Source: Bacillota bacterium (GTDB lineage: Bacteria > Bacillota > Clostridia > Christensenellales > Aristaeellaceae). From it: a DNA stretch of 64,000 nucleotides. Position numbers and translations under genes: made by a program. How positions within the stretch are numbered: the first letter of the stretch is position 1; every line of letters starts with the position of its first letter. The stretch is taken from assembly GCA_023436585.1 (NCBI GenBank), contig JAEZIN010000002.1, forward strand, positions 186,001 to 250,000, written 5' to 3'. The notes under the pieces were generated by a model, which saw only the letters and a program-made list of their open reading frames with translations, was not told where the DNA came from and did not search any database. Of this stretch, positions 8,228 through 17,004 are shown one piece after another.

Positions 8228-9013
8228 TTACCTGCGGCCATCTTTACCATTCTGCGGCCGGTTGGATGGACCGAAGCCGCCGCGATTGTCCCCAAATCCC
8301 ATACCGCCATTACCAAAACCGCCGAACACAATCCCCCTGCCCATGGTTGTAATACCGGCGTCTTGCAGCGTATTGTTCAGATGCTGGCGGGCCTGCCGTA
8401 AGGTTACCATGGCGGTCTGGATCGCCGAGTTGGTGTTTGCGTTCTTTGCAATCTTCGCCCACAGGCCGTCTTGGCCCTGTGCGCTCAGCGCGGCCGCCTG
8501 CTCCTGTGTCAGCTGTCCGTTGTCCGCCAGTGCCTGCATGGCTGTCTTGCGCTCGTCACCGGTCTTGGCGTTCGCCTCATAGAACGCTTTGTACTGTTCG
8601 GCGGTCCATTGGGTCTGGTCAAGGCTTCCCAGCGATTTTTCCACTGCCCGCTGCGCTATGTAAGCATCCGCGTCCTCCTTGGCAATCACATTGGCCGCTA
8701 CCAAGTCGGAAAGCACCGCGTCCTCCACCTGTTCATACAGCGCCAGAGCACTGTCATATACGGCTTTTTGCTCATCGGTGAGGGTGCTTGTGTCCACGCA
8801 ATAGCCGCCCATTACAAATCCCGGGCCGCCCATGTTGAAACCACGGCCGCCTCGGCCAGGCATCTGTGCCCGGACCGTTACGCCTGCTGTGGCCTCCACG
8901 TCTCCAACCGTTGGGCTTTCCGCCAATGCGGCAAAGGGAATCATAGCGGCCAGCGCCAATGCCAGCAATACCGCGCCTTTTTTCATCCTGTGTGAATAGT
9001 TCCTGTTCAGCAT
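8228..9013 (-). CDS. Secreted Gly-rich DUF2680-like protein
   Basis: The product is a 261-residue exported protein. A signal peptide (MKKGAVLLALALAAMIPFAALAES) is followed by a short Gly/Arg-rich stretch (GRGGRGFNMGGPG), then a helical segment, LTDEQKAVYDSALALY with VIAKEDADAYIAQR, typical of DUF2680-like secreted proteins. A second LTQEQAAAL repeat follows, and a Gly/Phe/Asn-rich tail ends the protein. Function is unknown; such proteins are often cell-surface and stress-induced. The start at 9013 is chosen because AGGAG lies 9 nt upstream; the ATG at 9022 abuts that Shine-Dalgarno and is unlikely. Confidence 0.65.
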   Translation of the reverse strand: MLNRNYSHRMKKGAVLLALALAAMIPFAALAESPTVGDVEATAGVTVRAQMPGRGGRGFNMGGPGFVMGGYCVDTSTLTDEQKAVYDSALALYEQVEDAVLSDLVAANVIAKEDADAYIAQRAVEKSLGSLDQTQWTAEQYKAFYEANAKTGDERKTAMQALADNGQLTQEQAAALSAQGQDGLWAKIAKNANTNSAIQTAMVTLRQARQHLNNTLQDAGITTMGRGIVFGGFGNGGMGFGDNRGGFGPSNRPQNGKDGRR

Positions 9014-9252
9014 GTTTCTCATCTCCTGTCTTTTATTCCGCCCGCTTCTTTATCGGACAGGTTCAGTGTAGAACAGCTTTGTGACAGGCGGATGAAAGCC
9101 ATCGGCAGGCTATGTGAAATCTGCGGGAATATTCTGTTCACGGAACCACAGGAAAAAATCATCACGCTTTTATGTTTCGGAACATGGAACATACATACCG
9201 TGTGCAGTCATGATTCCCTGCGTGGATCCTTCAAATACACACCAGCATTGAA

Positions 9253-9281
9253 TTGACACAAATGCCTATATCATGTAAAAT
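9253..9281 (+). promoter_or_regulatory. Promoter of the subtilase gene
   Basis: TTGACA (9253-9258), 17-nt spacer, TAAAAT (9276-9281), leaving a leader of about 100 nt before the start at 9391. In the gap 9014-9390 I see nothing else except a short GCAGA/TCTGC hairpin with TTTTTT in the leader (around 9320-9350), possibly a weak attenuator. Confidence 0.65.
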
Positions 9282-9390
9282 TTACTCAAAGTATAATGAA
9301 TACAAAGCGGGATAGACGCAGAACCGCCACATCTGCCGGTGCTTTTTTATGCATGTCACGCGTCACCTCAATGAATGGGAGGTTCTTGCT

Positions 9391-12300
9391 ATGGTAAGGC
9401 TCCGTGTTCTTTGTCTATGCATTGCCGTTATGCTTCTCGCGGGTTTACTCCTTCCCTGCCCGCCCGCGGCTATGAGCTACACCCTGGCGGAGTCTTCATC
9501 GGCTATGCAGCAGACGCAGGAGGAACCTGCCGGCGGCAATGAAAACGGGTCTGTCCAGGAACCGGAAAACAGCATTGAGCCGGAGCAAACGGATACGCCC
9601 GCACCAACGGGTACTCCCCAGGAACCAAGCCCCACCCCGGCCATCGTTCCGGCTTCAGAAGAAAGCCCGACACCCACCGTTGCGCCCGAAACGGAGCCGG
9701 AGGCAACACCAGGCCCGGAGGATGCGTCGAATGGTTATGCGATAATCCTTGCGGACGAATCGCCTGTCTTTATGAAGGCAAGTAAGGACAGTGAAACCCT
9801 CGCGTTCCTTTCCAAAGAAGATGTTGTCTATATTTCAGACCGTTTTTTCAGGGATGCAGACAATCCGGGATACGACTGGGTCCATTGCCACTTTGACAGC
9901 GAGCGGGGCGTTATGGACGGTTACATGCGCCTGCGCCAGGTTCGGTTTTTAACAGAGGAAGAGACGCAAGCTTTCCTGCTGCCTTTTGACAGCGAAAAAG
10001 ATTATGCCGATCATGAGGGCCATCCGCTGGCTCTGCTTGATTGCGCATTTCCCAGCGAAACGCCCGAACCGGATGCAGGGGCTACGGAACCGCCGCCTGC
10101 TGATGAGGCAACGCCATCACCCACACCGGAAAACAGCCCCGTTCCTGAAGAAACCCCGGAACCTTCCTTGGAACCCACGATAGAGCCTACCATAGAACCC
10201 ACTTTGGAGCCCACCGCCTCTCCCACGGCGGAGCCCACCATAGAACCCACCATAGAACCCACTTTGGAGCCCTCGCCATCCTATGCGCCTGCCGCCTCTG
10301 TTACGCTGGATATATCAGAATTTGAGATAATCGCAGGCACCCAGCGCACGCTTCATGCAACGGTTGAGCCGGCCGGCGCGGCTGACCCTGCCGTCCTCTG
10401 GATATCTTCGGATGAATCCGTACTGATTGTTGATGCCGCCGGTACTGTCACAGCCGTTTCCGCGGGCAGCGCGGTCATCACCGCGGCCGCTTCAAAAACA
10501 GACGGTATTGCCGCGCAGTGCGCTGTGACCGTTTACCCGCCCATCACATCGCTTACGGTCACAGGCCCTGCGCGCATACAGATAGGCAAAGCATATGCCC
10601 TGTCCGCGCTTGACAACGAAGCGCCTATCGCCGGCGCTTTGATCACTTGGTCCAGCTCCGATGAAACGGTGGCCACCGTGGATGCGTCGGGTAGCGTGAC
10701 GGGCGTCATGGCAGGGAACGCGGTCATCACGGCCACCATACAGGGCAGCCTTGAATGGAAGTTTGATTTTCCCTTGGAAATCATTCGCGCGACTGTCGTC
10801 ATCATGACGGATTCCAACAAGCAGTTCTCTATCGCAGTATCCGAAAACAATAACGGCCTGAAACAGGAACCAGGCATAGCCGCAAGGTCATTCTCAGCAT
10901 TTTCATTCATGCGCCTGCTGCTCAAAACGGATGGCACCATGCCCGCGTTGGACGAATTTAACCCGGACTTGATCGTAGGCAACGAGGACAACCGCTTCAT
11001 GATCCAGTTCACCACCGTGGAGGAGACAGAAGCGGCGTTTGAAATGCTCAAGAATGCACCCTATATCAAATACGTTGCGCCTGACAGCATCATGTCCATT
11101 GTGGAACAGGGAAAAGCCCAGTCCACCTATACGTATCACTCCTGGGGCGCATCGGCGATGCACGCGGACACGGCAAACGAAATCCTGGCCGCGACGACGG
11201 GCGGGGTTGTATATGTGGCTGTCGTGGACAGCGGTATATCCCCGCACAGCTTCTTGTCCGAAAAGCATTGGGTAAACTACGACTATGTGGACAACGATAC
11301 CGACCCGAATGACGAAAATGGGCATGGAACGCATGTGGCAGGCACGATCGTTGACCTGACACAGGCGCTGAACGTAAGGGTCGTGGCAATGCGAGTGCTG
11401 GACGAAAACGGCGACGGTCTCCTCTCCAACATCACAGATGCCATTTATGTCGCGGCGGATATCGGCTGCGATGTTATCAATCTAAGCTTGGGCGGCGAAT
11501 ACACCACCTATGGCTACAACGCGTTTTACGACGCGATCAGCTACGCCAACAGGCATGGCGCGGTTGTCGTCTGTGCGGCGGGGAACGACGCAAGCAACAC
11601 AGTATTTTATATCCCCGCATGCATAAATCTTTCGGGCTGCGTCGTAACAACCTCTGTGGATGGTTCATTACGCTCCAGTGATTTTTCCAATTATGGTTAC
11701 TCCGTAGACGTCACTGCGCCTGGTGAGAACATTTCCAGTTGCAGCAATACCGGCGGCTTTACAACCAAGAGCGGCACATCGATGGCAGCACCCCACATAT
11801 CCGCCGCCTGCGCGATGATCAAATTGCGGTATCCGTCTTTCAGTCCTTCCCAAATCGAATCTTATCTGTATAACCTTTGCACGGACCTTGGTCCCGCGGG
11901 ATTCGACTGGGAGTATGGCTTCGGCATCCCTAACCTCACATCCCTTGCCCCCCCGCTTATGCCTGACCTGGCTGCTATGTCCATTACAAACAACACCGCT
12001 GACGTTACCGCCGGCAGACAGGTCTACCTGGATACAGGCATAAGCAATAATGGGAACGCATCTTCAGGCGCCTTTGCTGTGAAATGGGAAGTCAATGGCG
12101 CACAAGCTGGCTATGGAGTGCATAACAGCATACCTGCCCACACAACCGAAATGAATGGAAACAGCCAGCTATATTGGACACCCACATCCCCAGGGTACTA
12201 TACGATTTCGTTTAAGGTGGATTGCGATAATGCCGTGAACGAAGAAAATGAGAGCAATAATACGGCCAGCTTGACAGTGTTCGTAAATCCGGCACCGCTG

Positions 12301-13548
12301 CCGCCGCCTCAAAGCATTACCCTCAGCCATACCGCTCTTACCATTGGGGCGGGGCAAGGCGCCAGCGTCCTTGCCGCCAATGTATTGCCGGCAGGATCAA
12401 ACACATCTGTCACTTGGACCAGTACAAACAGCGGCGTTGCCACGGTAAACAATGCGGGGTATTTGTACGGCGTGAATCCCGGCACTGCGGTCATGCGTGC
12501 CAGCACAGTCAACGGACTGTACAGGGAATGCGTCGTGAACGTAGTGAAGCCCGGCAAAGGCGTCCTCGCGATTTCGATGAGAAGCAGCGCCTCGGTGGAC
12601 GAAGGCAAGACGGTGAAGCTCACGGCCGGGCTTTCCCCCAGGTCGGCCGTTAACAAAACGGTTTTATGGTCCTCCAGCAATCCCGCCGTGGCTAGCGTGG
12701 ACTCAAAGGGCACCGTATTCGGTTCCAGCCCCGGCACGGCCTTGATCTACGCCGAGGCCTCCAGCGGCTTAAGGGTGCATTGCGTTGTTACAGTCAATTC
12801 CCTGGCCGTGTCGCAGGTTCTCATCAGCAAGACCGCCTTGCGCGTGGATGAAGGGAAGAGCGCGAAGCTGACGGCGTCGGTACTACCCAAAAACGCAAGA
12901 TACAAAACCATCACCTGGTCCTCCAGCAATCCCGCTGTTGCCACCGTATCGGCAAAAGGCGCTGTTTCGTGCATCGCCCCGGGAACGGCCGTCATCACCG
13001 CCACAGCAATAAACGGCGTCAGCGCCCAATGTGTTTTGACCGTTAACTCCCTGGCCGTGTCGCAGGTCAACCTCAGCAAGACCTATCTGGAAGTGGATGA
13101 GGGGAAAAGCGCTGCGCTGTCGGCATCCGTACTGCCCAAGAACGCCCGGTTTAAAACAATTGCCTGGACCACCAGCGATCCATCCATCGCCACTGTTTCC
13201 TCCAAGGGCAAGATCACCACCTATAAGCCGGGCACTGTGCAAATCACGGCGACAGCGCATAACGGCGTAACCTCCTCCTGCACGCTGGTGGTCCGCTCCC
13301 TGGCGGTTACCTCCATCGCCCTGAACAAGGCCGCCCTTACGTTAAAGCCCAAAGCTTCCTATACCTTGAAGGCCGCCCTCCTGCCCAAGAACGCGCGGTA
13401 CAAAGCCGTCACATGGGTCTCCAGCAATCCTGCCATTGCCACCGTATCAACCTCCGGCAAGGTCAAGGCCATCAGCCCCGGAACGGTTTCCATCACGGCC
13501 ATTGCGCACAACGGTCTGTCCGCCTCGTGTACCGTGACCGTCCCCTAG
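9391..13548 (+). CDS. Large secreted S8 subtilisin-like protease with BIG2 repeats
   Basis: The 1385-residue exported protein has, in order: signal peptide (about 1-35); Pro/Glu/Thr linker; an SH3-like segment (about 110-195); a second linker with repeated EPTIEPT/EPTLEPT units (about 255-305); two BIG2 domains (about 310-480); an I9-type propeptide (about 480-585); the S8 domain; a CARDB-like domain (about 860-970); and five BIG2 repeats to the C terminus. The catalytic triad is visible: Asp613 (VVDSG), His645 (GHGTHVAG), Ser797 (GTSMAAPH), with oxyanion Asn732 (AAGND). ATG 9391 is preferred to 9349 because GGGAGG sits 8 nt upstream and the signal peptide then starts correctly. There is no LPxTG; BIG2 repeats probably mediate wall or carbohydrate attachment. 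Confidence 0.92.
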   Translation: MVRLRVLCLCIAVMLLAGLLLPCPPAAMSYTLAESSSAMQQTQEEPAGGNENGSVQEPENSIEPEQTDTPAPTGTPQEPSPTPAIVPASEESPTPTVAPETEPEATPGPEDASNGYAIILADESPVFMKASKDSETLAFLSKEDVVYISDRFFRDADNPGYDWVHCHFDSERGVMDGYMRLRQVRFLTEEETQAFLLPFDSEKDYADHEGHPLALLDCAFPSETPEPDAGATEPPPADEATPSPTPENSPVPEETPEPSLEPTIEPTIEPTLEPTASPTAEPTIEPTIEPTLEPSPSYAPAASVTLDISEFEIIAGTQRTLHATVEPAGAADPAVLWISSDESVLIVDAAGTVTAVSAGSAVITAAASKTDGIAAQCAVTVYPPITSLTVTGPARIQIGKAYALSALDNEAPIAGALITWSSSDETVATVDASGSVTGVMAGNAVITATIQGSLEWKFDFPLEIIRATVVIMTDSNKQFSIAVSENNNGLKQEPGIAARSFSAFSFMRLLLKTDGTMPALDEFNPDLIVGNEDNRFMIQFTTVEETEAAFEMLKNAPYIKYVAPDSIMSIVEQGKAQSTYTYHSWGASAMHADTANEILAATTGGVVYVAVVDSGISPHSFLSEKHWVNYDYVDNDTDPNDENGHGTHVAGTIVDLTQALNVRVVAMRVLDENGDGLLSNITDAIYVAADIGCDVINLSLGGEYTTYGYNAFYDAISYANRHGAVVVCAAGNDASNTVFYIPACINLSGCVVTTSVDGSLRSSDFSNYGYSVDVTAPGENISSCSNTGGFTTKSGTSMAAPHISAACAMIKLRYPSFSPSQIESYLYNLCTDLGPAGFDWEYGFGIPNLTSLAPPLMPDLAAMSITNNTADVTAGRQVYLDTGISNNGNASSGAFAVKWEVNGAQAGYGVHNSIPAHTTEMNGNSQLYWTPTSPGYYTISFKVDCDNAVNEENESNNTASLTVFVNPAPLPPPQSITLSHTALTIGAGQGASVLAANVLPAGSNTSVTWTSTNSGVATVNNAGYLYGVNPGTAVMRASTVNGLYRECVVNVVKPGKGVLAISMRSSASVDEGKTVKLTAGLSPRSAVNKTVLWSSSNPAVASVDSKGTVFGSSPGTALIYAEASSGLRVHCVVTVNSLAVSQVLISKTALRVDEGKSAKLTASVLPKNARYKTITWSSSNPAVATVSAKGAVSCIAPGTAVITATAINGVSAQCVLTVNSLAVSQVNLSKTYLEVDEGKSAALSASVLPKNARFKTIAWTTSDPSIATVSSKGKITTYKPGTVQITATAHNGVTSSCTLVVRSLAVTSIALNKAALTLKPKASYTLKAALLPKNARYKAVTWVSSNPAIATVSTSGKVKAISPGTVSITAIAHNGLSASCTVTVP

Positions 13549-13618
13549 CAATTAGGAATACACATCCTGCAGCCGTGATATTTGTGAAGCTATCCCCCTG
13601 TTATTTCTATCAATCGCC

Positions 13619-13657
13619 CGCCGGCACGGCTTTACAGCCCGTGCCGGCGGCTTTTTG
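13619..13657 (+). terminator. Terminator of the subtilase gene
   Basis: Perfect 11-bp arms CGCCGGCACGG (13619-13629) and CCGTGCCGGCG (13639-13649), then a T-tract (13652-13656). Confidence 0.9.
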
Positions 13658-13698
13658 CGTATATGAATAAAGCGGACAGTATTTTTCAAACTTGGGCC

Positions 13699-13726
13699 TT
13701 GAAAAATCCCATCAACAGTGTATAAT
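13699..13726 (+). promoter_or_regulatory. Promoter of the tetR-ABC operon
   Basis: TTGAAA (13699-13704), 16-nt spacer, consensus TATAAT (13721-13726). The transcript start would fall at the beginning of the tandem operator repeats at 13736. Confidence 0.75.
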
Positions 13727-13735
13727 AAGCTTGTT

Positions 13736-13777
13736 AACCGAATTGGTCAAACCAAAACGGTTAAACCAAATCGGTCA
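13736..13777 (+). promoter_or_regulatory. Three tandem 14-bp repeats, likely TetR operator array
   Basis: Three head-to-tail copies of AACCRAAWYGGTYA: AACCGAATTGGTCA (13736-13749), AACCAAAACGGTTA (13750-13763) and AACCAAATCGGTCA (13764-13777). Each copy is itself a quasi-palindrome (ACCRAAWYGGT). The array begins about 10 nt after the -10 box and ends 8 nt before the TetR start, so bound repressor would block both transcription start and ribosome entry. Confidence 0.75.
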
Positions 13778-13785
13778 AGAAGGTG

Positions 13786-14415
13786 ATGCGTATCAATCCA
13801 AAATTCCTGGAGCTGCCCGAGGAAAAACGGTGGAAGATCATCAACGCGGGCTTTGAGATTTTCGCCAAGAACGAATATAAGCGCGCCGCGACAGAAGAGA
13901 TTGCCGCAAAGGCCGGCATATCAAAAGGTATTTTGTTCTACTATTTTCATGACAAGAAGACCTTCTACGCGTTTTTGTTTGAACAGGCGGCCGAAAAGGT
14001 TAAGGAGTATGTGGTCGACGAAAATCTACGCAAGATCGATGATTTCTTTGATTTGTGCGCCTACGCGGCCGAGCGTAAATACCAGATGCTGCGGCAAAGC
14101 CCCTACATCATGGATTTCATCTTGCGGGTGTTCTACGCCAAGCGGGACGCGGTGCCCGATGATATCAACAAAAAACTTGCGAAAGAGCCGGCAAACATCT
14201 ACGAAACGTATTTTAGTAAAATCGATCTTGCAAAGTTTAGGGATGATGCGGATCCCAGAGAAATCTACCACATGCTTGCCTGGATGGCGGAAGGTTACAT
14301 GCAGGAGTGCCAACGGGCAGGTGGAGAACTGGACATTGAGAATCTAATGGAAAAATACAGGCTTTGGTCGGCCTATTTCAAGAGAATGTCATATAAGGAG
14401 GAATATCTTCCATGA
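13786..14415 (+). CDS. TetR-family transcriptional regulator
   Basis: The 209-residue protein has an N-terminal TetR HTH: KRWKIINAGFEIFAKNEY, then ATEEIAAKAGISKGILFYYF, the classic helix-turn-helix ending in YYF-xx-K. A helical ligand-binding domain of the AcrR/FadR-like kind follows. It is the first gene of an operon with an ABC-2 exporter, overlapping the ATPase gene by 4 bp, so it probably represses its own operon through the tandem repeats just upstream. The start is uncertain by one codon (GTG 13783 or ATG 13786). Confidence 0.92.
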   Translation: MRINPKFLELPEEKRWKIINAGFEIFAKNEYKRAATEEIAAKAGISKGILFYYFHDKKTFYAFLFEQAAEKVKEYVVDENLRKIDDFFDLCAYAAERKYQMLRQSPYIMDFILRVFYAKRDAVPDDINKKLAKEPANIYETYFSKIDLAKFRDDADPREIYHMLAWMAEGYMQECQRAGGELDIENLMEKYRLWSAYFKRMSYKEEYLP

Positions 14416-15293
14416 GCGCGGTCATCCAAACGAAAAACCTGACAAAGTTCTACGGCAAGTCCAGGGGCATCATCGACGTCAACCTCTCGGTGGAGGAGGG
14501 GGAGATATTCGGCTTCATCGGGCCCAACGGCGCCGGCAAATCCACCACCATCAGGACGCTTTTGTCCCTGATTTACAAGACCAGCGGCGAAGCCAAGATA
14601 TTCGGGCTGGACAGCCAGGCTGGCAAAGTAGAAATACTGCAAAATGTAGGCTATCTGCCAAGCGAAGTGTTTTACTACGACAATATGCGCGCCATCGACC
14701 TGTTCAAATACTCCGCCAGCTTCTATAAAAAGGACTGTCAGAAAAGGATGGAGGAGCTGTCCTCGCTCCTTCAGGTAAACCTCCGCCAGAAAATTGAGGA
14801 CATGAGCCTTGGCAACAAAAAAAAGGTGGGCATCATCCAGGGGCTTTTGCATTCCCCCCGCCTGATCATACTCGACGAACCCACCAGCGGCCTTGACCCG
14901 CTGATGCAGAAGACCTTTTTTGACCTGATCCGGGAGGAGAACAGGCGCGGAGCGACGGTTCTGTTTTCCTCGCATATCCTAAGCGAAGTCCAGCGCATCT
15001 GCGACCGCGTCGCCATCATCAAGGAGGGCAGAATTGTCTCTGTCCAGAAGATCGGTGAAATGAAGGAGAATGCCTACAAGAACGTAAGCTTCACCGTGAA
15101 AAGCGGGGCTATGCCCAAAGATTTTACCGTGGAAGGCGCACAGCATTTGGAGATCACCGAAACCGGCGCCAGCTTTATCTATAAGGGCAATGTCAACCTG
15201 CTGCTGGCTGAAATAGGCAAATACCCGCTGGCCAATGTCGATATCATGGAGCCGCCGCTGGAGGACATCTTCATGCACTATTACGCGGACTGA
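14412..15293 (+). CDS. ABC-2 exporter ATP-binding protein
   Basis: The 293-residue ATPase has Walker A GPNGAGKST, a signature-like MSLGNKKKVGII (degenerate LSGGQ, common in CcmA/drug-efflux ATPases), Walker B LIILDEPTSGLDP and switch SSHILSE. A C-terminal about 80-residue extension is typical of DrrA/CcmA-type exporters. RBS AAGGAGG lies inside the end of tetR and the ATGA overlap couples translation. It energises the two downstream membrane proteins. The substrate is unknown; TetR control suggests a drug, bacteriocin or lipid. Confidence 0.93.
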   Translation: MSAVIQTKNLTKFYGKSRGIIDVNLSVEEGEIFGFIGPNGAGKSTTIRTLLSLIYKTSGEAKIFGLDSQAGKVEILQNVGYLPSEVFYYDNMRAIDLFKYSASFYKKDCQKRMEELSSLLQVNLRQKIEDMSLGNKKKVGIIQGLLHSPRLIILDEPTSGLDPLMQKTFFDLIREENRRGATVLFSSHILSEVQRICDRVAIIKEGRIVSVQKIGEMKENAYKNVSFTVKSGAMPKDFTVEGAQHLEITETGASFIYKGNVNLLLAEIGKYPLANVDIMEPPLEDIFMHYYAD

Positions 15294-15307
15294 GGAGGTG
15301 CGCAGCT

Positions 15308-16108
15308 TTGAATATATTTTGGTTTGAAACAAAGGCTCAGTTGAAAAGCTTTGTCACATGGGCTGCAAGCCTTCTGGGACTGTTTCTGCTGATGGTGGCA
15401 GTCTTTTACGGAGCCTTTATGGAAAGCAAGGACGCGGTGCTCAAGGCGCTGGAAAGCCTGCCGCCGGTATTTGCGTTGATATTCGGTGTCAGTGTAAGCA
15501 CCATCTTCACCTTCGGCGGTTTTTTTCAGTTTGTCTACACATACCTGGGGCTTATAGGCGCGATCATGGCCGCGTCGCTGGCCCTCTCCTCCTTTTCCAG
15601 GGAAAAGCGCTCCAAGTGCGTTGATTTTCTGCTGGTGAAGCCTGTAACCCGAAGCCGGATCTTTTTATGCAAGCTTCTTTCCTGTCTGCTTCTCATCGTT
15701 TTAACCAATCTTTTGTTCATCGCGTCTTCGGTCATTGCTTATACCGCCAACGGACAGAGCGCCAGCGGAATGGGCAGGCTGATTCTGGCGTCGCTTTCCC
15801 TGTTCTTCATGCAGGTGACGTTTCTGTCGATGGGCATCCTTTACGCCACGTACGCCAGAAAGGTGCGGTCGGTCTCCGGCATTGCAACAGCCATCGGATT
15901 CGCCGGCTTTATACTGATGGCGCTGCATTCCCTGATCAAGGAGGAAGTCATCCGGTATGTCTCTCCGCTGACCTACTTCAACCCGGGAACGGTGTTTTTA
16001 ACCGGCGGCTATGAAACCAAATTTGCAGTAGCCGCCATCATACTTTGCGTTGCCTGTGTCGCGCTTTCGTATGCGAAGTACGTAAAAAGCGACACCCAGG
16101 CCATATGA
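15308..16108 (+). CDS. ABC-2 type permease (first subunit)
   Basis: The 266-residue protein has six predicted membrane spans in the ABC-2 pattern: hydrophobic segments begin near residues 17, 55, 77, 117, 160 and 235. KRSKCVDFLLVKPVTRSRIFLCKLL is the conserved cytoplasmic loop seen in this family. Start is TTG at 15308 with AGGAGGTG 7 nt upstream; no ATG is suitably placed. It forms a heterodimeric pore with the next gene. Confidence 0.9.
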   Translation: MNIFWFETKAQLKSFVTWAASLLGLFLLMVAVFYGAFMESKDAVLKALESLPPVFALIFGVSVSTIFTFGGFFQFVYTYLGLIGAIMAASLALSSFSREKRSKCVDFLLVKPVTRSRIFLCKLLSCLLLIVLTNLLFIASSVIAYTANGQSASGMGRLILASLSLFFMQVTFLSMGILYATYARKVRSVSGIATAIGFAGFILMALHSLIKEEVIRYVSPLTYFNPGTVFLTGGYETKFAVAAIILCVACVALSYAKYVKSDTQAI

Positions 16109-16123
16109 GCGGGGTGAAATACA

Positions 16124-16912
16124 ATGAATATATTCAGGCGTGAACTTCGGGCAGGGCTCAAAACCTTTGTGTTCTGGATGATCGGCATGTTTGTGTTTTG
16201 CTACGTTGGTATCGTCAAGTACGAAAGCTATACCACCAGCGGCTCCATGACGGAGCTTCTGGCTTCATTCCCCCGGGTGGTGCTGGCCGTTATGGGTGCG
16301 GTGGGCGTGGATATCGGCACACTGGGCGGCTACACGGCGCTGCTTTTCTATTATGTGCTCATCTGCGCTGTCATCTATGCCGTACACCTGGGCACTTCGG
16401 CCGTTACGCGGGAATCGGTGGATAAAACGTATGAATTCGTATTTACGAAACCGTGCTCCAGGTCCCATGTACTGAAGTGGAAGCTAATTTGTGCCTATGT
16501 CTATTTGCTTCTTTTCAGCATTTTCAATGGTATCTTTGCCCAGATGGCGGTCGGTTACCTGAAAACCTCGGAGAACATTGCACCGCAAATCTGGCTTTGT
16601 TCGCTGATGGTATTTTTGATCGGCGTATTGTTCGTCGCGCTCTCGGCGTTCCTCGCCTCTGCCGCCAAAAAACCGGACAAGGGAATGCTGTATGGCAACC
16701 TGGCGTTTTTGTACGCGTTCATCCTCGGCGTCGTCTACAATATGCTGGAAAACCCGGGCCTTATGAAGCTGATCACGCCGTTCAATTATTTCAGCCCGGC
16801 GGACCTGGTAACGGCCAAACTGGATCCCGTCTATGCGTCCCTTACCCTTGTGCTGGCCGCCGGGTTCCTGTTCCTGGCTTTCGCGAAATTCAGGCGCAAA
16901 GACATGATCTAG
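16124..16912 (+). CDS. ABC-2 type permease (second subunit)
   Basis: The 262-residue paralogue of the preceding gene shares the start MNIFRRELRAGLKTFVFW and the same loop motif (DKTYEFVFTKPCSRSHVLKWKL). Six membrane spans. The two differ enough to act as a heterodimer. The next codons end in a strong terminator, closing the operon. Confidence 0.9.
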   Translation: MNIFRRELRAGLKTFVFWMIGMFVFCYVGIVKYESYTTSGSMTELLASFPRVVLAVMGAVGVDIGTLGGYTALLFYYVLICAVIYAVHLGTSAVTRESVDKTYEFVFTKPCSRSHVLKWKLICAYVYLLLFSIFNGIFAQMAVGYLKTSENIAPQIWLCSLMVFLIGVLFVALSAFLASAAKKPDKGMLYGNLAFLYAFILGVVYNMLENPGLMKLITPFNYFSPADLVTAKLDPVYASLTLVLAAGFLFLAFAKFRRKDMI

Positions 16913-16951
16913 TACTTATGTTCATGCAAGAAAACCAACAAAAACACTGCA

Positions 16952-16983
16952 GCCCCGCACGAAAATGCGGGGCCGCTTTTTTG
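16952..16983 (+). terminator. Terminator of the tetR-ABC-2 operon
   Basis: GCCCCGCA (16952-16959) pairs with TGCGGGGC (16966-16973); TTTTTT follows at 16977-16982. Confidence 0.9.
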
Positions 16984-17004
16984 CCACATTTCAATTGCCA
17001 AGTA

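Noticed and set aside
9300..9357. Possible riboswitch in the subtilase leader
   Set aside because: Only a 5-bp hairpin with a T-run is visible; no conserved GEMM or other aptamer motif.
10140..10280. Short tandem repeats as a possible CRISPR or minisatellite
   Set aside because: They are in-frame codons for EPTIEPT/EPTLEPT linker repeats of the subtilase.
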